Translations under genes and position numbers: made by a program
Notes under the pieces: model-generated
Databases searched by the model: none
What the model saw: the letters and a program-made list of their open reading frames with translations, nothing else
Told to the model about the DNA's origin: nothing
Assembly (NCBI RefSeq): GCF_019511445.1
Contig: NZ_JAEUAN010000003.1
Location: 308,531-372,530 of the forward strand
Source of the DNA: Aliirhizobium wenxiniae
GTDB taxonomy: Bacteria > Pseudomonadota > Alphaproteobacteria > Rhizobiales > Rhizobiaceae
DNA: 64,000 nucleotides
Reading direction: 5' to 3'
Shown here: positions 36,302-44,785 of the stretch, one piece after another
Layout of the letters: each line of letters starts with the position of its first letter
Numbering within the stretch: the stretch's first letter is position 1

Positions 36302-37441
36302 CTAGCCCCCGGCCCGGCCGAGAAGCATCAAAAGCTCCTCGAGCGTGGGCCTGCGTGGGTTTCCTGCGGTGCAGGCGTCCGCCATGGCGGCCGCTGCCAT
36401 ATCGGGCATTGCCCGACGATATTCCTCGGCATCCATGCCGAAGCCACGAAGCGTGGACGGGATGGAGAACCTTTGATTGAGCGCCTGGATGGCGCGGATC
36501 AGCGCAATGACGCCGGCCCGCATGCTCGGTACGTCGAGCCCTATGCGCGAAGCGATGCGTGCATAGCGGCCGGCGGTTTCGCGGCAGCCCGGCGCATCGT
36601 CCTCAAGACCCGCATTCCAGGCGATGACATGCGGCAGAAGCACTGCATTGATGCGCCCGTGAACGAGATGCATCCGCCCGCCGATCGCATGCGCAAGACC
36701 GTGGTTCACCCCGAGCCCCGCCTCGCTGAAGGCAAGGCCTGCAAGGCAGGAAGACTGATGCATCGCATCACGCGCCTCCATGTCATTGCCGTCGTCATAG
36801 GCGCGCGGCAGGCTGGCGAAGGCGAGTTCCAGCGACTTTTCGGCAAAGGCATCGGTAAAATGCGATGCGCCATTGGCAACCACGGCCTCGAGCGCGTGGG
36901 TGATGACGTCCATGCCTGTATCCGCCGTCACTTTCGGCGGTGCCGTGCGGACGAATTCGGGATCGAGGATCGCCACATCCGGCACCATCTCTTTTGCAAT
37001 CAGCGGGAATTTCTTGCCCTTGGCCGGATCGGAGATGATCGCGAACGAGGTCACTTCCGATCCCGTGCCGCTGGTCGTCGGAATAGCGACGAATTCAATT
37101 CTTTGCGCCGTATCCGTGGCACGAACCACCGACAGGATGGCCTTGGCCGCATCGATCGGCGACCCGCCGCCGAGCGCCAGAAGCACCTGCGGACGGAATT
37201 CCGCAAAGACACCGGCCCCCTTGGTCACGGTTGCGATCGGCGGCTCGGGAATGGCCTCGTCGAAAACCTTGACCTCACAGCCGTCGAGATGGCGCAACAC
37301 CCGGTCGAGCGGACCGGACTTCGCCATGAAGGCATCGGTGACGATCCCGACCCGCTGCCCGCGATAGGCATGCAGCCGATCAAGCAACCCTTCGCCGAAC
37401 ACGATCTCGGTCCGGGGGGAGAAGCTTTTGTAGGAGGGCAT
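36302..37441 (-). CDS. Iron-containing alcohol dehydrogenase (1-propanol type, PduQ-like)
   Basis: A 379-residue group III alcohol dehydrogenase: NAD-binding LLALGGGSPIDAAKAI near residue 90 and iron ligands in GMDVITHALEAVVANGASHF and GVNHGLAHAIGGRMHLVHG. It would reduce propionaldehyde to 1-propanol and regenerate NAD+ for the aldehyde dehydrogenase. It lies between the glycyl radical enzyme and the shell genes, separated from the former by a stem-loop. Confidence 0.94.
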   Translation of the reverse strand: MPSYKSFSPRTEIVFGEGLLDRLHAYRGQRVGIVTDAFMAKSGPLDRVLRHLDGCEVKVFDEAIPEPPIATVTKGAGVFAEFRPQVLLALGGGSPIDAAKAILSVVRATDTAQRIEFVAIPTTSGTGSEVTSFAIISDPAKGKKFPLIAKEMVPDVAILDPEFVRTAPPKVTADTGMDVITHALEAVVANGASHFTDAFAEKSLELAFASLPRAYDDGNDMEARDAMHQSSCLAGLAFSEAGLGVNHGLAHAIGGRMHLVHGRINAVLLPHVIAWNAGLEDDAPGCRETAGRYARIASRIGLDVPSMRAGVIALIRAIQALNQRFSIPSTLRGFGMDAEEYRRAMPDMAAAAMADACTAGNPRRPTLEELLMLLGRAGG

Positions 37442-37528
37442 ATGTCACCTGTTGCAGTTCGGGATTGAAGGTATCGTTCGGCCTGGTGTTGCCCGGGCAG
37501 GGATGGGACCCGCCCAGGCTGTTTGTTG

Positions 37529-37559
37529 ATCCCGACCCCATTTCAGGCAGGGTCGGGAT
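37529..37559 (-). other. Stem-loop between the glycyl radical enzyme and alcohol dehydrogenase genes
   Basis: A 10-bp perfect stem (37529-37538 with 37550-37559) and 11-base loop lies 8 bases past the glycyl radical enzyme stop. It has no following T-run. It could stabilise the abundant enzyme mRNA or cause partial termination before the shell genes. Confidence 0.6.
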
Positions 37560-37566
37560 TGCCGTC

Positions 37567-40107
37567 TTAGAAATGCTGTTCCGTGCGGCTGATGATGTCG
37601 TCCTGCACTTCCTTGGCGAGCACGACGAACTGGGCCGAGTAACCGGCCACGCGAACCACGAGGTCGCGGTGGGCTTCCGGGTCCTTCTGGGCTGCGATCA
37701 GCGTATCGCGGTCGACGACGTTGAACTGTACGTGCATGCCCTTCTGGTCGAAGTAGGAGCGGACCAGCGAGGCGAAGTTGCGCAACCCGTTGTCACCGGC
37801 GAGAGCCGAGGGCAGGAACTTCTGGTTATACAGCGTGCCGTTGGAGGCGATGAAGTGGTCGAGCTTGGCCACCGAGTTTGCCGCGGCCGTCGGTCCCAGA
37901 TGGTCCTTGCCCTGGCGGGGCGAGACACCGTCTGCGAGCGGAGCCTTTGCCGGACGGCCGTCAGGCAGAGCACCGACATCCTTGCCGAACAACACGTTGG
38001 CCGAGACCGGATAGATACCGGCCTGGAACTGGCCACCGCGCGGGTTCTTGTACTTTTCGACTTCCAGGCAATAGATCTGGGCGCATTTGCGGGCGATCAG
38101 ATCGACGTCGTCGATGTCGTTGCCAAAACTTTCGGCCGAGTCGAGCAGACGGCGGATGCCTTCATATTTCGACGAGCCGGCCGGAGCCGTGATCGTGTCG
38201 GTCGACAGCGTGCGATAGACTTCTTCCTTCAGTGCCGTCACATCCATCGACTTGTTGGACGACAGCACCTTGCGGACGGCGTCATAGATCTGCCCTTCCG
38301 TCAGTTCGCCGGCGCCGACTGCATTGGCCTTCTGGCCGATGGCAAGCCCGAAATTGGCGTCGAGTGCTTCCTTCAGTTCAGCCATGGAGATCTTCTTTTC
38401 GTCGAAGACGAACTTCTTCATGGCGTAGACGGAGTCACCCGTGTCGGCGACACCAAAGGCCTGCGGACCGGTGAAGTTGTAGAGCGCACCACCTTCCTGC
38501 AGCGACTTGCCCCGTCCCATGCAGTCTTCGACCATCGGAGACAGGAACGGCAACGGTGCACGTTCGCCATGGGCGATATCGACGCAGTTGTCGGCTTCCG
38601 CCAGATATTTGACGAAGAAGGCCATCTGCTTGTTGAAGGCATCATAGAAGTCTTCAATCGAGGTCCAGCGTTTCGGATCGCCGGTGACCGGGCCGAGCTG
38701 TGTCGAACCGACCTTGCCGTCGCTCAGCGTGATTTCGAGAACCTTGGCGACATTGAAGAAGGCGGCATCGTGCCAGCCTTCGGTCTTGTGGATTGCCTGC
38801 GGTTCGACGCAGCCGACAATCCCGTAATCGCGGGCGTCGGCCAGCGAGACACCCCGGTTCTGCAGCGCCGGAATGATGACTTCGTCGTTATAGACAGCCG
38901 GAACGCCAAGACCGAGACGGATGACTTCCGCAGCACGATAGAGGAATTCATCCGGCGTGCCCTGCCAGACACGGATGGAGAAGGACGGTGCCGGCAGGCG
39001 GCAATGAACCGTTGCTTCCATGCACATGTAGGAGACGTCGTTGGTCGCATCGCGGCCTTCCGGCGTCTGGCCACCGACGCAGAGGTTCTGGAACACGGCA
39101 TAACCGGCAAAGGCCTGGGCCGAAACTTCGTCACGGGTCTTGTTGACGTCGTTGAGCTTGATCCAGATGCAGTCGACCAGTTCCTGGGCAAATTCACGGC
39201 TGATCGTCGTATCGGCTTTGAGGAAGGGATACATGTACTGGTCGAAACGGCCGGGCGAAATCGAGTGGCCCGAGGATTCGATCTGCAGCATGCACTGGAT
39301 GAACCACATCGTCTGGCAGGCTTCCCAGAAGTTGGAAGCCGGATATTCAGGCACCAGGCGGCAGTTCTTGGCGATCTGCTCCAGTTCGGCCCGGCGCGTC
39401 GGGTTGCTTTCGCGACCGGCCAGTTCCTGGGCCTTTGCGGCATAACGATGCGCAAAGTCGATGGCAGCCTTATAGGAGATGATGACGGCGTTATAGAACT
39501 GCTGCTTCTTGATATAGGATGGATCCATCTGGTCGAGCGCTTCAAGGTGCCGGACCGCTTCTGCAATCACGCCGCTGAAGCCGATATTGAGGATCTTGCC
39601 ATAGTCGACGCAGACATGGCCGACACCGCCGTAGAAATAGTTGCCGACCGTGAACACACCGTTGGCGATGCAGTCCTTGGCCTTCTGCGACATGTAGGAC
39701 GAGGCGAGATCGCTGGTGGTGCGGCCCGGCCAGTATTTGAAGGCCTCACGCAGCTCGTCGGCCGTCTGCTTCGGAATTTCGAAGGGATCGGCCATGCGCG
39801 TTGCCATGGTCTCGAATTCCTTCTCCACCCAGTCAAACGAGAATTCCGGGCAGATTTCGGTCGAGCGCGGGTTCTTGGTGATGGCGCCGACGACCAGTTC
39901 GTCGTCACGGATCGTTACCGGCAGCTCGTTGAAGATTTTCTCGACCACCTTGGCGCGGCGAAGGATCGGCGGCAGGCCCTCCGTTTCCTTATAGGCCTGG
40001 GTCGCAAGCACAGCACGCTCGGACTCGACATGCGGCCGCGCGTCGATGATCTGTTTCTTCAACCGCAATATGCGGTCGGTCGGTTTGGAAAAGCCCTTCT
40101 CAATCAT
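37567..40107 (-). CDS. B12-independent (glycyl radical) diol dehydratase, microcompartment signature enzyme
   Basis: An 846-residue glycyl radical enzyme. Residue numbers match the Clostridium butyricum glycerol/diol dehydratase exactly in the first half: His164, His281, Ser282, Cys433, Glu435 (GCVEP) and Asp447. Tyr699 and the radical glycine Gly822 (VRVAGYSAQF) equal its Tyr640 and Gly763, shifted by 59. This identifies a diol rather than choline (CutC) or pyruvate enzyme; 1,2-propanediol to propionaldehyde is the likely reaction. There is no N-terminal extension; instead an extra segment of about 60 residues (587-647), including ELTEGQIYDAVRKVLSSN, is inserted and may be the targeting element. 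GGAGGACGTA precedes the ATG. Confidence 0.95.
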   Translation of the reverse strand: MIEKGFSKPTDRILRLKKQIIDARPHVESERAVLATQAYKETEGLPPILRRAKVVEKIFNELPVTIRDDELVVGAITKNPRSTEICPEFSFDWVEKEFETMATRMADPFEIPKQTADELREAFKYWPGRTTSDLASSYMSQKAKDCIANGVFTVGNYFYGGVGHVCVDYGKILNIGFSGVIAEAVRHLEALDQMDPSYIKKQQFYNAVIISYKAAIDFAHRYAAKAQELAGRESNPTRRAELEQIAKNCRLVPEYPASNFWEACQTMWFIQCMLQIESSGHSISPGRFDQYMYPFLKADTTISREFAQELVDCIWIKLNDVNKTRDEVSAQAFAGYAVFQNLCVGGQTPEGRDATNDVSYMCMEATVHCRLPAPSFSIRVWQGTPDEFLYRAAEVIRLGLGVPAVYNDEVIIPALQNRGVSLADARDYGIVGCVEPQAIHKTEGWHDAAFFNVAKVLEITLSDGKVGSTQLGPVTGDPKRWTSIEDFYDAFNKQMAFFVKYLAEADNCVDIAHGERAPLPFLSPMVEDCMGRGKSLQEGGALYNFTGPQAFGVADTGDSVYAMKKFVFDEKKISMAELKEALDANFGLAIGQKANAVGAGELTEGQIYDAVRKVLSSNKSMDVTALKEEVYRTLSTDTITAPAGSSKYEGIRRLLDSAESFGNDIDDVDLIARKCAQIYCLEVEKYKNPRGGQFQAGIYPVSANVLFGKDVGALPDGRPAKAPLADGVSPRQGKDHLGPTAAANSVAKLDHFIASNGTLYNQKFLPSALAGDNGLRNFASLVRSYFDQKGMHVQFNVVDRDTLIAAQKDPEAHRDLVVRVAGYSAQFVVLAKEVQDDIISRTEQHF

Positions 40108-40169
40108 TACGTCCTCCAGGAGTGAATGTCGTTCCCGCGGCCTTGCCGAACGGGAGCGCGTCTTGCAGT

Positions 40170-40772
40170 TCAGGGTGTTGGGCAGTTCAGGATGTTGGGC
40201 GAAACCAGACGCACGAAGCCGCGCATCAGTTTCGGATGCGCCGGCCAGGCCGGCGCGGTGACGAGGTTTCCATCGGTCACGGCATCATCGGCCGCCACCG
40301 AAACGAAGTTACCGCCGCTCGATCGGACTTCCGGTTCGACGGCGGGATAGGCTGTCAGCTTGCGCCCGCGCACCACATCGGCGGCAGTCAGCAACTGCGG
40401 GCCATGACAGATCGCGGCCACCGGCCGGTTGCTGGTCATGAACGCCCTGATGATGTTCAGTACCCGACTGTCGAGGCGCAGATATTCGCAGGCACGGCCA
40501 CCGGCGAGATAAAGACCGGCGTAATTTTCCGGCTCCACCAGCGCGAAATCGGCATTGATCCGGAACAGGTGCCCGGGCTTTTCCGAATAGGTCTGGTCAC
40601 CCTCGAAATCGTGGATCGCGGTCTTGACCATCTCGCCCCGACGCTTGCCGGGACAGATGACATCAACCTGCAAGCCAAGCATCTGCAAGGCCTGGAACGG
40701 CACCATCGCTTCATAATCCTCGGTGTAGTCACCGACGATCATCAGGATCTTGTTGTCGCTGGGCTTTGCCAT
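40170..40772 (-). CDS. DJ-1/PfpI family protein at the head of the microcompartment run
   Basis: A 200-residue protein of the DJ-1/PfpI superfamily, with the nucleophile elbow [10 protein letters not shown] (Cys122) and [16 protein letters not shown]. Relatives act as glyoxalases, deglycases or peptidases. In a compartment that makes reactive aldehydes, a detoxifying role is plausible but unproven. The start ATG 40772 ([14 protein letters not shown]) lacks a good ribosome site; the frame stays open to 40847. It is 62 bases before the diol dehydratase gene and on the same strand. Confidence 0.85.
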   Translation of the reverse strand: MAKPSDNKILMIVGDYTEDYEAMVPFQALQMLGLQVDVICPGKRRGEMVKTAIHDFEGDQTYSEKPGHLFRINADFALVEPENYAGLYLAGGRACEYLRLDSRVLNIIRAFMTSNRPVAAICHGPQLLTAADVVRGRKLTAYPAVEPEVRSSGGNFVSVAADDAVTDGNLVTAPAWPAHPKLMRGFVRLVSPNILNCPTP

Positions 40773-40847
40773 GAATTTCACTGTCTGCCGGGGTCGTTCA
40801 CTGCTCGTTCGGTCCGGCACCTCCTGTCGAAAAGGTAGGCCCGCCAA

Positions 40848-41412
40848 GCTCAGAGGGTCAACGAGACCGCCTTGACCAGCGCGGGTAAATAATTGACCTG
40901 ACAGGGAAAATAGGAAAATGCCTTAGAAATGAGGCGGTTCGGGCCATCATCGGTGCAATTCGGCGAAAAGCGCATGACAAGGGATGACCACATGCGGTGT
41001 TTTCTTGTCATCGCGCGAAACAAGCAGGAGGCTTCCGACGCTGTCCCGCATCGCATAAAAGCCTGCGACCAAAGGCGCAAAGCACTGATTTTGGTAAAAC
41101 TTTATCCGAATTTCCGACATGGCGGCTGACACTGTCAAGAAACTACCCGTCAAGGCCAAACCCGTTGCGTTGACCCTTTCACGTGCCTCTCGATAACCTT
41201 CGCGCTGATCGACATTCCTTAAAACATGGAGCTCGCAAGACGCATCAGCGATTGCGGCGGCTGGGCCTTTGCGCGCAGCCGATGGGGACATGCGCGCGGA
41301 GAGGCTGGGATGTCCGGTCGGGACACGAAGAGAGAGGTGTCCAAGAGAATTTGGAAAGGTGACGGCCGGAGCGGCAAGCGTCGACTACCCGGCATCCCAA
41401 GGAGGAAATGGA
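40848..41412. promoter_or_regulatory. Divergent regulatory region of the microcompartment locus
   Basis: This 565-bp gene-free space separates the leftward operon from the rightward membrane gene. It holds TTGACC at 40872-40877 and 40893-40898, spaced 21 bp start to start, an inverted GGTCAA at 40856-40861, and another TTGACC at 41170-41175. AraC-type regulators often bind direct half-sites two helical turns apart, so this is a candidate site for the response regulator. No FNR-type TTGAT-N4-ATCAA box was found. Confidence 0.45.
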
Positions 41413-42324
41413 ATGACAATGCTCGGTCTGCTCGTCGCTTTTGGCGGCGGGATTTTTGGCGCTGCGATCGGCGCCTTGCCTGCTTTCGCCTTCGTCGGCA
41501 TCCTGACGATGCTCGGCGTAGGCATCCAGCTTGCGGTTGCCCCCGCGGCGACGGATTTCTTCGGCATTCCCTTCGGCGTGTTCGGCCCCCATGTCGGCGG
41601 CTTCGCCTCGGGTGTTGCCGCCGCAGCCTATGCCGCCAAAAAGGGCAAGCTTGATACCGGCCGCAATATCGTCACCGCCGGCATGGGCCTGAACAGCCCG
41701 GATGTGCTGCTGGTCGGCGGCGCTTTCGGCATCGTCGGTTACGTGATTTTCTGGCTGCTCACCATGGTGCCGAATTTTTCGCCCACGCTTGCCTGGACCG
41801 ACCTGCCCGGCATGACCGTCGTCATCTCGGCCTTCATCGCCCGCTTCATCTGGGGCACCTGCGGATTGTGCGGCAAGGCTGAACCCGGCCGCAAGTTCTT
41901 CGAACCGACCGATGCCACCAAGTGGCTGGTCTTCCAGAGCGGCGTCGGCCAGTTGGTAATGATCGGTATCGGCGGCGGCCTGCTCGGCGGATGGCTTGGG
42001 CTAACCTATGGTACGCCGGGCGCGCTTTTAGCCTTCGGCATCGCCGCATCCAGCCTGCTGTTCCTGACTGTCGGGGTGCTGACACCGGTCACCCACCATA
42101 TCATGCTGCCGGCTGCCATCGTCGGTGCATCCTCGGGCAGCATCATCTGGGCAGGCATCGCTGGTCTCGTCTGTGCCTTCGTCGGTGAGTTTTTCGCCCG
42201 GCTGTTTCTCTGCCACGGCGACACGCATATCGATCCGCCGGCCTGCACCATCGCGCTGATGACGCTGGTCTTCAACGGACTGACCTTCCTCGGCTTCTGG
42301 GCGCTGGTCCCGATCCCGGTCTGA
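41413..42324 (+). CDS. Unrecognised multi-pass membrane protein linked to the microcompartment
   Basis: A 303-residue protein with about 8 glycine-rich hydrophobic segments (VAFGGGIFGAAIGALPAF; VMIGIGGGLLGGWLGL; AAIVGASSGSIIWAGIAGL). Conserved-looking polar spots are GPHVGG, GMGLNSPDVLL, a CGLC pair (Cys150, Cys153) and CHGDTHIDPPAC (Cys267, His268, His272, Cys278). AAGGAGG precedes ATG 41413. I recognise no transporter family. Its position, divergent from the operon, suggests passage of diol, alcohol or acid across the inner membrane (inference). Confidence 0.8.
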   Translation: MTMLGLLVAFGGGIFGAAIGALPAFAFVGILTMLGVGIQLAVAPAATDFFGIPFGVFGPHVGGFASGVAAAAYAAKKGKLDTGRNIVTAGMGLNSPDVLLVGGAFGIVGYVIFWLLTMVPNFSPTLAWTDLPGMTVVISAFIARFIWGTCGLCGKAEPGRKFFEPTDATKWLVFQSGVGQLVMIGIGGGLLGGWLGLTYGTPGALLAFGIAASSLLFLTVGVLTPVTHHIMLPAAIVGASSGSIIWAGIAGLVCAFVGEFFARLFLCHGDTHIDPPACTIALMTLVFNGLTFLGFWALVPIPV

Positions 42325-42406
42325 ACGGGCCATTAGCCCCTTCGGATCGGAGGCGGTGCGATAATCCCTCCCGATCGCGCCGCCGCCAATTTATTGCCAG
42401 TCGAGA

Positions 42407-42440
42407 AGAACGTGCCCCGAAATAAGTCGGGGCACGTTCT
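42407..42440. terminator. Bidirectional stem-loop terminator
   Basis: A 13-bp perfect stem (42407-42419 with 42428-42440) and 8-base loop lies between the converging membrane gene and uxaB. A T-rich stretch (GATTCTATTTC) follows on the plus strand. Confidence 0.85.
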
Positions 42441-42449
42441 GATTCTATT

Positions 42450-43904
42450 TCAGGCCTTGTCGAGGAAAGCCTGCAGGCGGTCGAAGGAGAAGGCTTCTTC
42501 GGTGAGGTAGCGGAAATCCTCGACGACCTTGGCCCGCAGCTGCGGCGTATCGATCGAACGCCCCCAGAAGGAGGTTTCCTGCAGATAGGCGGCAACCATC
42601 GCCTCGACATCACCAAGCGCACCGATCGCCTTGATCTTCTCGACCACTTCAACTGCATCGCGCGGCGGCAGGGCATCCGCACCATTGAACCGACCCAGAT
42701 AGAAAGCCAGCCATGAGGCAAGTGACAGCGTCATCAGCGGTGCCGGCTTACCGAACTTTTCTTGATAGGCGATGAGCCGTTCCAGATTGCGCGTCTGGTA
42801 TTTGACGATGCCGTTGAGGCTGATGTCATACCAGAGGTGCCGGATATAGGGGTTCTGGAACCGGCGCAGCACGGCTGCGGCAAACTCCTCCAGTTCCGCC
42901 TTGGGCAGCGTCAGGAACGGAATGACCTCTTCGTTCAGAAGCCGGTCGAGAAATTTTGCGCCTGCCGGCTGCGTCACGGCCTCACCGACGGATTCGACAC
43001 CGGCCAGAAGCGAGAGCGCGCAGAGACCCGTATGCGCACCGTTAAGAATCGCCACCTTGCGCGCCTTGTAGGGTGTTGCATCCTCGACAACCAGCGTTCC
43101 CTCATCGTAGTCGGCAAGCGGAATCCTCAGATCCGGCATCCCCGGCTTCTTCTCGATGACGAAGAAATGGAAGAGTTCAGCCGCCGACATGAACTTGTCT
43201 TCATATCCGAGTTCCTGCATCAGCGCTTCCGCCTCGGCGCGCGGATAACCGGGCACGATGCGGTCGACCAGCGTGTTATAGAAGGCATTGTGCTCCTCCA
43301 GCCAGGTGATGAAGGCGGGATCAAGCTTCCATTCGTTCGCATGCTGAAGAACGATACGCCGCAATTCATCACCATTATGGTCGATCAACTCGCAGGCGAT
43401 CATCTGCAACCCGGCTTCCGCCTTGCCGCCGAACGCCGTCCAGCGTTCGAAAAGAAAGCGGGTCAGCTTGCCCGGGAAAGAGACCTGCGGCGCATCATCG
43501 AACTTGACGGTCGGAACATAGGCAATGCCGGCATCGGTCGTGTTCGAGACGACGACGGTGATGTTGGCATCATGCGCCAGAGCCAGAACATCCTTCCAGC
43601 TTTCATGCGAGGGAATCTCCTGGCGCACGCAGGCGACCAGCCGCGGCTCGGAGACCTTCTCACCAGCCTCGTTCACGCCGCGCGACAACACCGTATAGAC
43701 GCCGTCCTGCTCGTTCAGCGTGAAGGGCAGACCGCCAGCGATCGGGCGAAGCACGATGACACCCCAGTCGGCACCCGCTTTTTCATTTAGCAGGTCGATC
43801 TTCCAGTCGACGAAGGAGCGCAGGAAATTGCCTTCTCCCCATTGCAGAACACGCGGCGTCGGGCGGGCGCGGCCCTTCAGAAAGCTCTCATCGAGACGTT
43901 TCAT
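42450..43904 (-). CDS. uxaB: Tagaturonate reductase (altronate oxidoreductase)
   Basis: A 484-residue member of the polyol/mannitol dehydrogenase family, equal in length to E. coli UxaB. It starts with RVLQWGEGNFLRSFVDWKID, which binds NAD, and carries the catalytic-domain motif AILNGAHTGLCALSLLAG (residues about 287-305) with the lysine in ARKVAILNG. It reduces tagaturonate from galacturonate to altronate in the Ashwell pathway. AAGGA precedes ATG 43904. uxaA and uxaC are not in the window. Confidence 0.9.
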   Translation of the reverse strand: MKRLDESFLKGRARPTPRVLQWGEGNFLRSFVDWKIDLLNEKAGADWGVIVLRPIAGGLPFTLNEQDGVYTVLSRGVNEAGEKVSEPRLVACVRQEIPSHESWKDVLALAHDANITVVVSNTTDAGIAYVPTVKFDDAPQVSFPGKLTRFLFERWTAFGGKAEAGLQMIACELIDHNGDELRRIVLQHANEWKLDPAFITWLEEHNAFYNTLVDRIVPGYPRAEAEALMQELGYEDKFMSAAELFHFFVIEKKPGMPDLRIPLADYDEGTLVVEDATPYKARKVAILNGAHTGLCALSLLAGVESVGEAVTQPAGAKFLDRLLNEEVIPFLTLPKAELEEFAAAVLRRFQNPYIRHLWYDISLNGIVKYQTRNLERLIAYQEKFGKPAPLMTLSLASWLAFYLGRFNGADALPPRDAVEVVEKIKAIGALGDVEAMVAAYLQETSFWGRSIDTPQLRAKVVEDFRYLTEEAFSFDRLQAFLDKA

Positions 43905-44180
43905 GTATGTTTTTTCCTTGATGCAAAGGCATTGATGAAAGAGTGACCTGCGATTTGAAGATGACGATTTCAAAAATGTCTTTGATCTCGATACGTGTCG
44001 CGGTGCCAATCGCAACTTTCAGGACGTATTCGATAATCTGCATGGAGGGCTGTATCACTCCCATCCAGCTGATGGGGCTGCGCAACGCGCGGTTCTGAAG
44101 AAACGCGACTTACTTTGGCCCATGCCGCAATGATCGGATGGGCAGCCAAGCGACATCTGGTCGCGGCTCAGAATCGACGA

Positions 44181-44558
44181 TTAGAACAACCGGAACGGTC
44201 CTAAATGAAATAGCCCGGCAATACCACATGCGGCAAAAGACAGGGCAAGAAATACAGCACCAATCACCCCGACTGAGGTCGCAGGCTTGGCCGCGTCCCC
44301 GCCCATGGCCTCAGCCCTCTGCATCGCTTGTGAAGCAGGCATCCCAGCGCCGGCATCCAAGGAAGACTGAGCAGATGCAACCTCGTGCACCGCCTCGGCT
44401 CGTCTATCGACCGAGATATGTTTGATGGAATTCTCATCCAGTTTGACCGCGAAGGTCAAACGCGGTTCGACCTGGAGCTTCTCCATGACCTTTTCGGCCG
44501 CCCTGACCTCATCCTCCGCCTCAACAAGCCCGGTATAGGTAACGAGATAAAACGGCAT
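44181..44558 (-). CDS. Hypothetical protein with C-terminal membrane anchor
   Basis: A 125-residue protein with a soluble N-terminal domain (MPFYLVTYTGLVEAEDEVRA), a Ser/Ala/Gly linker and one or two hydrophobic segments near the end (VGVIGAVFLALSFAACGIAG). This suggests a tail-anchored cytoplasmic protein. The ribosome site is weak. Family and function are unknown to me. Confidence 0.6.
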   Translation of the reverse strand: MPFYLVTYTGLVEAEDEVRAAEKVMEKLQVEPRLTFAVKLDENSIKHISVDRRAEAVHEVASAQSSLDAGAGMPASQAMQRAEAMGGDAAKPATSVGVIGAVFLALSFAACGIAGLFHLGPFRLF

Positions 44559-44785
44559 ATGTCTTTCACACCGGACGCGTTTGCATGGAGAAGGCCTGCC
44601 GGAAAAGGCAGCACTTAAGTGCCTGATCGCAAATGATTAAGGCAATATCCGGGCCGTAATTAATTCCTGCTTTTTGAGTGCCTCAAACGGCACCCTTGCG
44701 GACGCTCGCAATCGTGAAGCCAGTAACGAAGTCTTCCATGGAACCGGCGATTGACAAGCAGAGGGCCATCGGACAGTTTGAAATA

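Noticed and set aside
37567..40107. Choline trimethylamine-lyase (CutC) identity for the glycyl radical enzyme
   Set aside because: The two active-site histidines and the serine of diol dehydratase (His164, His281, Ser282) are at the exact expected positions, and the N-terminal extension common in CutC is missing.
37465..40125. 886-codon open frame on the plus strand
   Set aside because: It lies exactly opposite the glycyl radical enzyme gene and has no ribosome site or recognisable domain; it is a GC-bias shadow.
40947..41291. 114-codon minus-strand frame in the divergent regulatory region
   Set aside because: No ribosome site, no recognisable domain, and it covers likely promoter sequence.
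40848..41412. FNR/FixK-type anaerobic promoter box before the microcompartment operon
   Set aside because: I looked for TTGAT-N4-ATCAA and close variants and found none convincing in this region.
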